Source: Allocatelliglobosispora scoriae (lineage in GTDB: Bacteria; Actinomycetota; Actinomycetes; Mycobacteriales; Micromonosporaceae). From it: DNA of 64,000 nucleotides. How positions within the stretch are numbered: position 1 is the first letter of the stretch; the number at the start of each line of letters is the position of its first letter. The notes beneath the pieces were generated by a model. It did no database searches. It worked only from the letters and a program-made list of their open reading frames with translations, and had not been told where the DNA came from. A program made the position numbers and the translations under genes. Shown in pieces: positions 31,847-40,645 of the stretch. The DNA lies in NCBI RefSeq assembly GCF_014204945.1, contig NZ_JACHMN010000003.1:1550001-1614000 (forward strand), given 5' to 3'.

Positions 31847-32667
31847 GGTCCTACCTCTACGTCCCCGGCGACTCCCCGGCGAAGCTCGCCAAGGCGCTCA
31901 CCGTCGGCGCCGACGCGATCATCATCGACCTCGAGGACGCGGTCCCACCCCCGGGCAAGGCCGCGGCCCGCGCGGCCGTCGCCGCCTTCCTGCGCATCTC
32001 ATCCGGCCCCCAGCTGTGGGTACGCGTGAATCCCGGCCCGCTCGGCCACGAAGACGCGCGGGCCGTGGCCGGACCGTGGCTCGCCGGGATCTGCGTCGCC
32101 AAGACATTGTCGGCGGCGGAGCTGGTCGAGCTGGACGGGGTGCTCTCCGACGCCGAGCGGCTCGTCGGGGGCGTTGCGGCGGTCGTACCCCTCCTCGAGA
32201 GCGCGAGCGCCATCCTCGCCGCGCCCTCGATCGCGCTGGCACCGCGCGTGGCCCGGCTGCAGATCGGGGAGGCCGACCTCGCGGCGGACCTCGGGGTGAC
32301 CCTGGGGCCCGACGAGCGGGAGCTGCTCTGGGCCAGGTCACACGTGGTGCTCGCGAGCGCGGCGGCGGGAATCGAACCGCCGGTCGGGCCCGTCTCGACC
32401 AACTTCCGGGACTTCGACGCGCTGCGGGAGAGCACGGTGGCGCTGAAGCGGCTCGGCTATCGGGGGCGGGCGTGCATCCATCCGGCGCAGCTCGTGGTGG
32501 TGCACGAGGTGTTCACGCCGACGGCGGCTGAGCTGGCGGCGGCGACCGAGGTGGTGGCCCGGCACGCCGAGGCGCTGGCGTCGGGTTCGGGCGTCTGTGT
32601 CGGCGCGGACGGTCGGTTGATCGACGAGGCGGTGGTGCGGTCGGCGCGGCGCCTGCTGGGCGGGTAG
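31843..32667 (+). CDS. HpcH/HpaI aldolase / citrate lyase beta subunit (CitE)-like
   Basis: A 274-residue TIM-barrel lyase: RSYLYVPGDSPAKLAKAL, ADAIIIDLEDAVPP, WVRVNPG, VAAVVPLLESASAILAAP and RLQIGEADLAADLG are the CitE-type strands, with the metal-binding Glu and Asp in LLESA and GEADLA. Members cleave malyl-CoA, citramalyl-CoA or related beta-hydroxy thioesters to acyl-CoA plus a keto acid. ATGA overlap with the acyl-CoA dehydrogenase. As the last enzyme of the gene set it could release acetyl-CoA, propionyl-CoA or pyruvate. A GT-rich low-complexity block begins 13 bases after its stop. Confidence 0.93.
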   Translation: MRSYLYVPGDSPAKLAKALTVGADAIIIDLEDAVPPPGKAAARAAVAAFLRISSGPQLWVRVNPGPLGHEDARAVAGPWLAGICVAKTLSAAELVELDGVLSDAERLVGGVAAVVPLLESASAILAAPSIALAPRVARLQIGEADLAADLGVTLGPDERELLWARSHVVLASAAAGIEPPVGPVSTNFRDFDALRESTVALKRLGYRGRACIHPAQLVVVHEVFTPTAAELAAATEVVARHAEALASGSGVCVGADGRLIDEAVVRSARRLLGG

Positions 32668-32680
32668 CGGCCGCTGGTGA

Positions 32681-32921
32681 CGCGTTGTGCGTTGTGGTGC
32701 TGTGGCGCTGTGCGTTGTGGTGCTGTGGTGCTGCGTGCTGTGCGTTGTGCGGCTGTGGTGCTGTGCGTTGTGGTGCTGTGGTGCTGTGGTGCTGCGTGCT
32801 GTGCGTTGTGGCGCTGCGTGCTGTGCGTTGTGGCGCTGCGTGCTGTGGTGCTTTGCGTTGTGGTGCTTTGCGTTGTGGTGCTTTGCGTTGTGGCGCTGCG
32901 CGTTGTGCGTTGTGGCGCTGC
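32681..32921. repeat. G/T-rich low-complexity block without any A on the plus strand
   Basis: 241 consecutive plus-strand bases without a single A, composed of variations of gttgtggtgctgtgcg. It begins just after the CitE-like stop. The longest open frames read as Cys/Val/Ala/Arg repeats or Gln/Asn/His repeats on the other strand and look like shadows rather than genes. A strand-asymmetric minisatellite of this kind could form R-loops or other non-B structures. Confidence 0.8.
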
Positions 32922-32966
32922 ATGTTGTGCGTTGTGCGTTGTGCTGGGCCGTCGCGCGGCGCGTTG

Positions 32967-33051
32967 CTGCATGATCGCGTTGTTTCCCGGAACTTGGCCC
33001 CTCGACAGGACTCTGAGGGCGTTGTTTCCGGGAAACAACGCGATCATGCAG
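32967..33051. repeat. inverted repeat, GATCGCGTTGTTTCC arms
   Basis: 24-base arms (32967-32990 and 33028-33051) around 37 bases. A third, partial copy (gctgtttcccggaaatagcg) is at 33073-33092. Related to the repeat at 22255-22337. Confidence 0.75.
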
Positions 33052-33123
33052 TGGGAGCGCCCGCTGGAGGGGGCTGTTTCCCGGAAATAGCGCGATCACT
33101 GGGGCGTCATTCCGGCGGCGCGG

Positions 33124-33360
33124 GGTGTTGCGCAGGTACAAGCAGAGCTGGGGGTGTAGCGCAGGTGTAAGCAGAGCAAGGGGGTGCCGCGTAGATGTAA
33201 GCAGAGCAAGTGGTGTTGCGCAAGTGTAAGCAGAGCAAGCGGGTGCCGCGCAGGTGTAAGCAGAGCAAGGAGGGTGCCGCGTAGGTGTAAGCAGAGCAAG
33301 CGGGCGCCGCGTAGGTGTAAGCAGAGCAAGCGGGTGTTGCGCAGATGTAAGCAGAGCAAA
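33124..33360. repeat. tandem 30-bp minisatellite, about eight copies
   Basis: Eight contiguous copies of about 30 bases with the constant part gtgtaagcagagcaag and a slightly variable part gggtgccgcgyag. Unlike a CRISPR array there are no unique spacers. The same gtgtaagcagagcaaag word forms an inverted repeat at 51286-51387. The block ends 25 bases before the stop of the TIGR03089 gene. Confidence 0.85.
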
Positions 33361-33385
33361 GCGTGGCAGGGCGCCGGATCGCGAC

Positions 33386-34147
33386 CTACAGGCTGCGGGT
33401 GATCCCCTCCGCCGCCAGCCGTTCCTCCTGGCGGTCGGGGTCCAGGTTGGCGACCAGGACCACCGTCGCGCCGACCGACAGCGGCGCCAGCAGCCACTTC
33501 ACCGGGTGCTCGTGCTCGGCGGCGTCGACGAGAACCCGGTCGCCCGGCCGCAGGCCGTTCAGCGAAGCGAGCTCCGCCGCCAATCTGCCCCACGCGCCGT
33601 AGCTGGTGCCGTCGGTGGTCGCGGCGCCGTCGGGCCGGACCTGGGCCGCTGGCATCTCGGCGGGGAAGCGCGCCACCTCGGTGAGGTAGTCGAGGTAGTA
33701 GCCCTTCGGCTCGCGGAGCGTCTCGATCTCGGGGCCGAGCGCGTACTGGTGGACCGCGTCGGGGACGTTCTCCAACCAGTCGTCGAGCCGGTCCCGGGCG
33801 ACGAACGACACGTCGAACGGCTCGCGGGCGTCACCGCCGAGCGCGGGCAACCCGGCGGTGGCCGTGCCGCGGAACGAGACCGCCACCCCCGCCGACCAGC
33901 AACCGAGCAGCACCGCGGCGGTCTGCCAGTGCGGGTGCAGCATCACCGCCGCGCGGTCTCCGATGCCGAGCCCGCAGCCGTCGCGCAGCAGCCCGGCCGT
34001 GCGGGCCGCCCAGCCGCCGAGGTCCCCCGCGGTGAGCGCGGTCCGCTCGCCGGTCGCGTCGTCGTAGAAGGTGAGCAGCGGCTGGTCGACGCCGACGAGC
34101 CCACCCTCGGCGAGCAGCGCGGGCACACCCGCGGTCTCGACATCCAT
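33386..34147 (-). CDS. TIGR03089 family protein (AMP-binding-like N-terminal fragment)
   Basis: A 253-residue protein of the actinobacterial TIGR03089 type, similar to the N-terminal part of acyl-CoA synthetases: TFYDDATGERTALTAGDLGG, WAARTAGLLRDGCGLGIGDRAAVMLHPHWQ, and VLLGCWSAGVAV. It lacks the AMP-binding SGTTGxPKG loop and the C-terminal domain, so ligase activity is unlikely. The function of the family is not known. The ATG at 34147 starts the gene after a palindrome that follows the MFS transporter gene. It has no operator of the regulon. I infer it is a neighbour rather than a pathway member. Confidence 0.85.
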   Translation of the reverse strand: MDVETAGVPALLAEGGLVGVDQPLLTFYDDATGERTALTAGDLGGWAARTAGLLRDGCGLGIGDRAAVMLHPHWQTAAVLLGCWSAGVAVSFRGTATAGLPALGGDAREPFDVSFVARDRLDDWLENVPDAVHQYALGPEIETLREPKGYYLDYLTEVARFPAEMPAAQVRPDGAATTDGTSYGAWGRLAAELASLNGLRPGDRVLVDAAEHEHPVKWLLAPLSVGATVVLVANLDPDRQEERLAAEGITRSL

Positions 34148-34206
34148 CCTGACCTCCCACCAGCGGCAACCCGACGACTCTACGCCGCCATCACCCGAGG
34201 TTGCCG

Positions 34207-34256
34207 AGATCTTGAGTAGTTTCCGTCGTTACAACGACGGAAACTACTCAAGATCT
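34207..34256. terminator. perfect 24-bp-arm palindrome containing the MFS gene stop
   Basis: Arms at 34207-34230 and 34233-34256 around AC, starting with agatcttgagtagtttccg. The TAG stop of the transporter (34257-34255, minus) overlaps the right arm. Strong candidate for a terminator of the minus-strand operon. Confidence 0.75.
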
Positions 34257-35583
34257 ACGATTCGGCTATCGCGGCGGCGGCATCGGTGTCGTAGCTTCGG
34301 TACGCCGAGAGCACGATCAGGCTGCCCACGATCAGGGGTGCGATGACCACGGCGTACGCCCAGCGCAGCGACCCTGTCGCGTCGGACGCCTCGCCGATCA
34401 GCCACGGACCCAGCGCCCCGCCGAGCGTCACCACCATCTGCAGCACCGCGAACCCGAGCCCGCGCCGCGACGCCGCCACGACATCCGCGTTCACGGCGGT
34501 CAGGTTGGCGATCGCACCGGCGAAGCCGACGTTCGCCAGCCCGAAGCAGATCACCTGCGGGACGAACGGCGTGAGCAGCACCGCACCGGTCAGCCCGGCC
34601 GTACCGAAGAGCAGCGACCAGCCGCCGAGCGCCACCCGCCAGCCAATGCGCTTGCCGTGCCATCGGTCGCCGAGGAAGCCGCCGACGGCGATGCCGACGA
34701 GGATGCCGACGAGCCCGGCCCCGCCGCCGACCGCAGCCGCCCCGGCCTCGTCGAGACCGAATTCGCGCTGGTAGAACGAGGGCATCCAGAAGAAGAGCCC
34801 GCCGAGGCCGAAGAAGAGGATGCTGAGCCCCACGACGACCGAGCGCAGGGTGCGGATGCGCCACAACCCGCGCAGCTGCACGATCATCGGGGCCGGGGCG
34901 ACGGGTGCGGCGGCGGCTCGGGCGGTGCCGGTGGCGTAGAAGGCGGAGAGGCGATCGCCGATCCCCCGGATCGGTTCCTTCACGGTCAGCATCAGCAGCG
35001 CGATGACCGCGCCCGGGATCGCCACCAGGAAGAAGCCGGTACGCCAGCCGTAAGCGCTCGCCAGCGCGCCACCAGCGATGACACCGATCGGCAGCCCGGC
35101 GAAGTAGGCCATCCGCTCCAGCCCGAACGCGCGCACCCGGGACGGGCCGGGGTAGAGGTCGCCGAGCAGACTGGAGGCGGGCGGGTTGTAGAGCTGCCCC
35201 GCCGCCCCGAGCAGCATCCGCACGCCGAAGAGCGCGGCATAGGAGCCGACGAGTCCCGTACCCACCGTCAGCACTGCCCAGACCGCGACCACCGCGGCGA
35301 CCGTCCACGAACGACGGCCGGTGTCGGCGAGCTTGCCCGCGGGCAGGAGCAGCGCGATCGCGGCGATCGCGCCGGCCGTGGCGATGGCACCGGCCTGGCC
35401 GTCGTCGAAGCCGAACTCCCGCTGGATGGCGGGGAGCGCGCCCGCGAGCAGGTTGTATTCGATCCGGTCGACGAGCGCGACGAGCGCGATGCAGATCGCG
35501 GGCCACCAGCCGAAGGGCGCGGCTTCGCCCCTGACCACGGTGACCGGCGGCTTGCCCCGGTAGACCTCGATGTCCTGGCTCAT
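34255..35583 (-). CDS. MFS transporter
   Basis: A 442-residue major facilitator permease with about 12 hydrophobic segments, beginning at WPAICIALVALVDRIEYNLL, with a GKLADTGRR-type loop between helices 2 and 3. The charged R/K pattern and central hydrophilic loop (about 220-240) are typical. It is the fourth gene of the CoA-transferase, cyclase, PrpD operon and starts 25 bases after the PrpD stop, so uptake of the substrate or a breakdown product is likely. The ATG at 35583 has an AAGGG box. The substrate cannot be told from sequence. Confidence 0.93.
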   Translation of the reverse strand: MSQDIEVYRGKPPVTVVRGEAAPFGWWPAICIALVALVDRIEYNLLAGALPAIQREFGFDDGQAGAIATAGAIAAIALLLPAGKLADTGRRSWTVAAVVAVWAVLTVGTGLVGSYAALFGVRMLLGAAGQLYNPPASSLLGDLYPGPSRVRAFGLERMAYFAGLPIGVIAGGALASAYGWRTGFFLVAIPGAVIALLMLTVKEPIRGIGDRLSAFYATGTARAAAAPVAPAPMIVQLRGLWRIRTLRSVVVGLSILFFGLGGLFFWMPSFYQREFGLDEAGAAAVGGGAGLVGILVGIAVGGFLGDRWHGKRIGWRVALGGWSLLFGTAGLTGAVLLTPFVPQVICFGLANVGFAGAIANLTAVNADVVAASRRGLGFAVLQMVVTLGGALGPWLIGEASDATGSLRWAYAVVIAPLIVGSLIVLSAYRSYDTDAAAAIAES

Positions 35584-35608
35584 GGCGGCACCCTTCGGGG
35601 TTGGAAGG

Positions 35609-37081
35609 TCAACGATCGGCGATGCAGGCCTGCATGATCTCGGTGGCGGTGCGGCGGCCCAGCACGGTCGCGGTGAGGGCCTGAGCTGCGGCGTCGGTGA
35701 GCGCACCGGTCGCGTTGATGGCGAACTTCAGCGCGAGCTCCTCGCTGCGCAGCGGGTGCTCCGGGCCGCCGCGCGACGAATCCACCCGGTGTTCGAGCAG
35801 CTCGCCGCCGTGAGTCCGGACCCGCAGCACGGCGCCGAAGGCGGTGGGGAAGCGCTCGGTGGCGCGCTCGTCGGCGACGCAGCGGATCCGCGCGGCGAGC
35901 GCCAGCCGGTCCGCGCGCAGCTCCGCGAAGTCACTCAGCGTCACCCCCAAACCCCCGCCGCCGGTCAGGGCGGCGGCGACGGTGTAGGGTCCGGAGAATT
36001 TCGCATGGTACGCCGAAGCCGGCCGCGCCTTCTCCGCCGCGGGTTCGGCGATGGTACGCAGCACCGGCGCCGCCACCCCCAGCTCCGCACTCGCGACATC
36101 GTCGGCGGTGAGCCCGCGCTCCCGCAGCGCCAGCGCGCAGTCGATCCCCGGATGCGTGAAGTGGTTGGTCGGGTAGGGCTTGTACACGGTCCGCAGCAGC
36201 TCCCAGCGCGTGCCGAGTCCGTCGAGCAGCGCACCCGCGTCGAAGCGCCCGTCGGTGTACGCGGCGAAGAACCCGAACCGTCCTTCGAGGACGGTCGGCG
36301 GCCCGGTCATCCCCTCGGCGGCGAGCACGGCGGCGGTGACCCCGCCGTGCGCGGCCCAGCCGCAGTGCACCTTCTTCACGGTGCCACCGGTGCGGTTCGC
36401 CTCGATCAGCCCGGCGCCCATGCTCGCCGCGATCCCCATGGCGGAGGCGATCCCGGCGGCGTCGAGCCCGTAGAGCAGGCCCGCTGCCGCCGCCGATCCG
36501 ATCGTGCCGCAGATCGAGGTGGCGTGCAGCCCGCGCTCGAAGAAGACGGAGTTGCGCAGCTCGGCGTCGTACGCGGCCGTGCCGAGGCGGTTGCAGATCT
36601 CGATGCCGGCCGCGACCGCGGCGATCAGGGCGTCCCCGTCGGCACCCGTCGCCTCGGCGGCGGCGAGCGCGGCCGGGACCACGCTGGCGCTGGGGTGCAG
36701 CACCGACGGCAGGTGCGTGTCGTCGAAATCGAGCGCGTGCGCCATCGTGCCGTTGACCAGGGCGGCGACGGGTGCGGGGAGGCGTTCGCCGGTGCCGACG
36801 ACGGTGGATTCGGCGATCCCTCCCCAGCGGCGGACCGCACGCAGCACCGAGGGCACGGCGTCGGCACCGGGCTCGGTGGATGCGGCGAGCGCGAGGCCGA
36901 GGATGTCCAGGATGCGCCCGGGTACGTCGGCGGCAACGGCCGCGGGTAGCGATTCCCGGCACCCGACGGCGAAGGCGGCGAGCCGCTGCACGGCGGTACC
37001 GACCGGCTCGGCGGAGCCGACCGCGGCCGCTGTGTCCGGGACCGCCGCGGATGCGGCTGCGGCGGTGTCGTGGCTGCTCAC
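35609..37081 (-). CDS. MmgE/PrpD family protein 2
   Basis: A 490-residue PrpD-family protein, a paralogue of the gene at 25824: HALDFDDTHLPSVLHPSASV, GLHATSICGTIGSAAAAGLLYG and KPYPTNHFTHPGIDCALAL are the same signature segments. The first 35 residues are Ala-rich and unique. GTG start overlaps the TGA of the cyclase gene (GTGA). The two PrpD proteins are encoded in separate operons of the regulon and are divergent, so they probably act on different dicarboxylate intermediates. Confidence 0.92.
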   Translation of the reverse strand: MSSHDTAAAASAAVPDTAAAVGSAEPVGTAVQRLAAFAVGCRESLPAAVAADVPGRILDILGLALAASTEPGADAVPSVLRAVRRWGGIAESTVVGTGERLPAPVAALVNGTMAHALDFDDTHLPSVLHPSASVVPAALAAAEATGADGDALIAAVAAGIEICNRLGTAAYDAELRNSVFFERGLHATSICGTIGSAAAAGLLYGLDAAGIASAMGIAASMGAGLIEANRTGGTVKKVHCGWAAHGGVTAAVLAAEGMTGPPTVLEGRFGFFAAYTDGRFDAGALLDGLGTRWELLRTVYKPYPTNHFTHPGIDCALALRERGLTADDVASAELGVAAPVLRTIAEPAAEKARPASAYHAKFSGPYTVAAALTGGGGLGVTLSDFAELRADRLALAARIRCVADERATERFPTAFGAVLRVRTHGGELLEHRVDSSRGGPEHPLRSEELALKFAINATGALTDAAAQALTATVLGRRTATEIMQACIADR

Positions 37082-37881
37082 GGCAGCACCGCCAGCGGGC
37101 GGACCGGTGAGCCGGTGGCGCCGACGATCAGCAAGGGGTTCAACACGAGCAGCACCTCGCGCTCACCGCTGTCGAGCAGTTCGGCGAGGCGCATCGTCTC
37201 GACGATGTGGATGCCCGCCTCGACGAGCAGGATCCGGTGCGCGGGCAGCACGGCGTGGCCGCGACCGGCCGGGATCTGCTCGAACGCGATCGTCTCCCCG
37301 CCCACGGCCACGGGCCGGTGCCCGGCGAGCCAGCGCGCTGCGTCCACCCCGGGTCCGGGCGTCCCGTCGCGGCCCCCGACGAAGGCATCGTGGGAGTCCC
37401 AGCGCCGCGACCAGCCCGTGCCGATGAGGATGACCTCGCCCGGTGCGAAGGCGACGCCCTCGGCGGCCTGCTCCAGATCGGCGACGGTGATCTCGTAGCC
37501 CGGCGGCAGCGACGCCACCCCGTGCGCGGCGGCGGCATCGAGGACGACGGCCCGGCCCAGGTAGGGCGGGAACGCGTCGATGCCGAGGTCGCTGAAGCCC
37601 AGGTGGGACTGGAGCGGGCCGGCCGGGCGGCCACCGTGCAGGAGACCGTCCTGGGAGACGTGGGCGAGCGCGTCGACGTGGGTGCCGACGTGGCCGCCGG
37701 TGACGATCAGCTCGTTCGCGGCGGATCCGCCGTCGGGGCGCACCAGGTCGCCGTGGCGGCGTTCGAGCGCCATCCGGAACGGGGGATGGTTGGGCGACTG
37801 CGGCATCCCCCGGCGCATCGGCTGCGCCAGGTCGATGACGCGCTTGCCCCGCAGCGCCTCCCAGCTCTTCGGCGACACCAT
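37078..37881 (-). CDS. cyclase-family (kynurenine formamidase-like) metal hydrolase
   Basis: A 267-residue protein of the cyclase/KynB family with the Zn/Mn motif GGHVGTHVDALAHV (HxGTHxD, 64-70), GEVILIGTGWSRRW and a C-terminal HRILLVEAGIHIVET. The family hydrolyses formyl amides, lactones and other cyclic amides, for example kynurenine formamidase and isatin hydrolase. ATG at 37881; a downstream GTG at 37878 is adjacent. It starts 2 bases after the CoA-transferase stop. Hydrolysis of an imide, lactam or lactone intermediate is consistent with the hydantoinase encoded divergently from this operon. Confidence 0.9.
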   Translation of the reverse strand: MVSPKSWEALRGKRVIDLAQPMRRGMPQSPNHPPFRMALERRHGDLVRPDGGSAANELIVTGGHVGTHVDALAHVSQDGLLHGGRPAGPLQSHLGFSDLGIDAFPPYLGRAVVLDAAAAHGVASLPPGYEITVADLEQAAEGVAFAPGEVILIGTGWSRRWDSHDAFVGGRDGTPGPGVDAARWLAGHRPVAVGGETIAFEQIPAGRGHAVLPAHRILLVEAGIHIVETMRLAELLDSGEREVLLVLNPLLIVGATGSPVRPLAVLP

Positions 37882-37883
37882 CT

Positions 37884-39080
37884 CTAGATCACTCCGCTCT
37901 CGCGCAGGGCCGTCAGCTCGTCGGCGGTGAGCCCGAGCCGCGTGGTGTAGACGTCGTCGTTGTCGGCGCCCCGGGGCCGTCCGGTCCAGCCGATCCGCCC
38001 CGGTGTCCCGCTGAGGCGGTAGAGCACGCCGGGCATGCGAACCGGCCCGAGGACCGGGTCCGTGACGGCCGGGAGGGACCCGAGGTGGGCGTACTGGGGG
38101 TCGGCGAAGACGTCGGTGATGTCGTAGATCGGGGCCACGGCAGCCTGGGCCTGCTCGAACGCGGCGGTCACCTCGGCGAGGTCCCGCTGCGCGATCCAGC
38201 TCCCGACGTAGCCGTCGAGCTCCTCCGCGTGCGCGGCCCGGCTGGTCCCGGCGGCGAACCAGGGTTCGTCGATCACCTCGGGGTGCCCGACGAGGTGCAT
38301 GACCCGCTCCGCTATCGCCTGCGCGCTCGTCGAGACGGCGACCCATTTCCCGTCGCGGGTGCGGTAGGTGTTGCGCGGCGCGTTGTTGACCGACCGGTTG
38401 CCGGTGCGCTGCTGGACGATGCCGAGCTGGTCATAGGCCATCGCCTGCATGCCGAGCACGGGCAGCATCGGCTCGATGATGGCGAGGTCGATCACCTGCC
38501 CGCCGCCGCCGTGCACGTCGCGGTGGTAGAGCGCGGTCATGACCGCCTGCGCGCAGGTGAGGGCGGAGATGCCGTCGGCGAGCCCGAAGGGGGGCAGGGT
38601 CGGCGGTCCGTCGGGTTCGCCGGTGATCGCCGCGAAGCCGCTCATCGCCTCGGCGAGCGTACCGAATCCGGGCCGCTTGGCGTAGGGGCCGGTCTGGCCG
38701 AAGGCGGTGACCCGGGCGATGACGAGGCGCGGGTTGATCGCGTGCAGCGTCTCCGGCGACAGTCCCCAGCGCTCCAGGGTGCCCGGGCGGAAGTTCTCGA
38801 TCAGCACGTCGGCCTCGGCGATCAGCCGCTTGGCGAGCGCGGCCCCCTCGTCGCGGCCGAGGTCGAGGGTGATCGTGCGCTTGTTGCGCCCGAGCATCGT
38901 CCACCACAGCGGTACGCCGTCCTTCGACGGCCCGTGACCTCGCGAGGGGTCGCCCTTCACCGGGTGCTCGATCTTGATGACCTCCGCGCCGTAGTCGCCG
39001 AGGATGGTCGCGGCGAGCGGTCCCGCGAAGAGGGTCGCGGCGTCGATGACGGTGATGCCGGTCAGGGCGGCGGGCGGCAT
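37884..39080 (-). CDS. class III CoA-transferase (CaiB/BaiF family) 2
   Basis: A 398-residue CoA-transferase: LTGITVIDAATLFAGPLA, DYGAEVIKIEHPVKGDPSR, ENFRPGTLERWGLSPE and RVTAFGQTGPYAKRPGFGT; the probable catalytic Asp is in GLADGIS. The ATG at 39080 is preferred; a GTG at 39095 is in frame but no ribosome binding site is evident at either. First gene of the operon to the MFS transporter; operator site 5 is 32 bases upstream. Closest in the window to the CoA-transferase at 47292. Confidence 0.92.
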   Translation of the reverse strand: MPPAALTGITVIDAATLFAGPLAATILGDYGAEVIKIEHPVKGDPSRGHGPSKDGVPLWWTMLGRNKRTITLDLGRDEGAALAKRLIAEADVLIENFRPGTLERWGLSPETLHAINPRLVIARVTAFGQTGPYAKRPGFGTLAEAMSGFAAITGEPDGPPTLPPFGLADGISALTCAQAVMTALYHRDVHGGGGQVIDLAIIEPMLPVLGMQAMAYDQLGIVQQRTGNRSVNNAPRNTYRTRDGKWVAVSTSAQAIAERVMHLVGHPEVIDEPWFAAGTSRAAHAEELDGYVGSWIAQRDLAEVTAAFEQAQAAVAPIYDITDVFADPQYAHLGSLPAVTDPVLGPVRMPGVLYRLSGTPGRIGWTGRPRGADNDDVYTTRLGLTADELTALRESGVI

Positions 39081-39112
39081 GGCCGAACGGTACACGGTCT
39101 ACCCACGAAAAG

Positions 39113-39125
39113 GAAACCCCGTTAC
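39113..39125. promoter_or_regulatory. operator-like site GAAAC-CCC-GTTAC (site 5)
   Basis: gaaaccccgttac between the divergent CoA-transferase and hydantoinase starts; another gcgaaacac follows at 39131-39139. Confidence 0.68.
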
Positions 39126-39158
39126 AGTGTGCGAAACACTCGACCCCGGAGGTACGCC

Positions 39159-40586
39159 GTGGCACGCTATGACCTGCTCGTGAAGGGCGGAACGCTCGTC
39201 CTCCCCTACGTGGGTACTGTGCGAGCGGACCTCGCCACCCGGGGCGGGAAGGTCGCCGCGATCGCCGACGAGATCGGCACCGCCGAGGCCGACGAGGTGC
39301 TCGACGCGTCCGGCCGCCTCGTCTTCCCCGGCGCCGTGGACGCGCACTACCACCTCGGCATCTATCGCCCGCTGGAGGTCGACGCGGCCGAGGAGACCCG
39401 CTCGTCGCTCGTCGGCGGCGTCAGCACGGTGCTCTCCTACTTCCGCACCGGCCAGCACTACCTCAACCGGACCGGTGCCTACGCCGAGATCTTCCCGCAG
39501 GTGCTCGACGCGGTCGCCGGGCACGCCTTCACCGACTACGGCTTCCACCTCGCGCCGATGGACACCGCCCAGGTCGGCGAGGTTCCGTCCCTCGTCGACG
39601 ACCACGGTGTCAGCTCGTTCAAGTACTACATGTTCTACAAGGGCTTCAACCTCTCGGCCGACTCCCGCGACGCCAAGTCGTTCACGATGAGCGACGAGTA
39701 CGACCTGGGCCACCTCTACCAGATCATGGAAGCCGTCGCCGCCAACCAGCGCGCCGGGCGCCGGGTCTCCCTCTCCCTCCACTGTGAACAGGCCGAGCTG
39801 ATGCGCCTGTTCATCGACCGGGTGCGGGCCGCCGGTGATCCGCAGACGCTCAAGGCGTACTCGGATGCGCGTCCGCCTTTGACCGAACGCGTCGCGATCG
39901 GTGAGGCGACGACGCTGGCGCACGCCACCGGCTGCCCGATCAACCTGCTGCACCTCTCCTCGGCCGAGGCGCTCGCCACCGCGAGTGCCGCGAAGCGGTC
40001 GCTCGGGCTGGACCTGCGCTGCGAGGTGACGCTGCACCACCTCTGCCTCGACCACGAGAGCCTGGACCGCAGGGGCGGCCTCGGCGCCAAGGTCAACCCG
40101 CCGATCCGCGCCGTCAGTGACACCGAGGCGCTCTGGGCCGGTGTCCTCGACGGGACGGTCGACTGGGTCGCCTCCGACCATGCCTGCTGCCTGGAGGAGA
40201 ACAAGGGCGACCAGCTCTGGCCAGCGCTGCCCGGATTCGGCGGCACGGCGCTGCTCTACCCGATCCTGCTCAGCGAGGGCATGCACAAGCGCGGCCTCAG
40301 CCCGCAGCGCGTCGCCGAGCTCGCTTCGGCGAACCCGGCCGCCGCCTATGGCCTCGCCGGGCGCAAGGGCAGCCTGATGGTTGGCGCCGACGCCGACATC
40401 ACGGTCGTCGACCCGCACCTGGAGCAGGTGGTCACCACCGACCTGCTCCTCTCCGGCCAGGACCACTGCCCGTTCGAGGGCCACCGGGTCACCGGCTGGC
40501 CGGTGGCGACCGTGCTCCGAGGCCGCGTCGCCTACCGGGACGGGAAGGTCACGGGTACGCCCACCGGCCAGTTCGTCGCCCGCTGA
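39159..40586 (+). CDS. dihydropyrimidinase/D-hydantoinase family cyclic amidohydrolase
   Basis: A 475-residue amidohydrolase with the binuclear metal center pattern: H63-x-H65 (DAHYHLG), candidate carbamylated K155 (SSFKYYMF), H208 (SLHCEQ), H265 (LLHLSSAE) and D340 (SDHACC). The family opens cyclic amides and imides such as hydantoins, dihydropyrimidines and maleimides (imidase). The GTG at 39159 has GGAGG 7-11 bases upstream. It is the only gene on the right side of operator site 5 and is followed by a palindrome. Among the family it is a hydantoinase-like enzyme, but ring size specificity cannot be read from sequence. Confidence 0.92.
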   Translation: MARYDLLVKGGTLVLPYVGTVRADLATRGGKVAAIADEIGTAEADEVLDASGRLVFPGAVDAHYHLGIYRPLEVDAAEETRSSLVGGVSTVLSYFRTGQHYLNRTGAYAEIFPQVLDAVAGHAFTDYGFHLAPMDTAQVGEVPSLVDDHGVSSFKYYMFYKGFNLSADSRDAKSFTMSDEYDLGHLYQIMEAVAANQRAGRRVSLSLHCEQAELMRLFIDRVRAAGDPQTLKAYSDARPPLTERVAIGEATTLAHATGCPINLLHLSSAEALATASAAKRSLGLDLRCEVTLHHLCLDHESLDRRGGLGAKVNPPIRAVSDTEALWAGVLDGTVDWVASDHACCLEENKGDQLWPALPGFGGTALLYPILLSEGMHKRGLSPQRVAELASANPAAAYGLAGRKGSLMVGADADITVVDPHLEQVVTTDLLLSGQDHCPFEGHRVTGWPVATVLRGRVAYRDGKVTGTPTGQFVAR

Positions 40587-40626
40587 CCAAGATCGCCGTG
40601 CTCCCGCGGCGTGCCAAGATCACCGC

Positions 40627-40641
40627 AACTCTTCAAGAGTT
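40627..40641. repeat. palindrome aactcttcaagagtt
   Basis: One copy of the dispersed palindrome, 40 bases after the hydantoinase stop and 4 bases before the end of the convergent membrane gene. It could terminate both transcripts. Confidence 0.7.
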
Positions 40642-40645
40642 GGTC

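Noticed and set aside
32677-33170. Open frames over the GT-rich block encoding Cys/Val-rich or Gln/Asn-rich repeats
   Set aside because: Translation of low-complexity DNA without ribosome binding site, codon structure or recognisable protein features.
33124-33360. Regular 30-bp repeats that look at first like a CRISPR array
   Set aside because: Units are contiguous, the variable part is nearly the same in every copy, and no cas genes are near. It is a tandem minisatellite.
33386-34147. TIGR03089 protein as an acyl-CoA ligase of the pathway
   Set aside because: No P-loop or C-terminal domain and no operator in front.
34207-34256. Attachment site of a mobile element
   Set aside because: No tRNA gene, integrase or direct repeat nearby; position over a stop codon fits a terminator.
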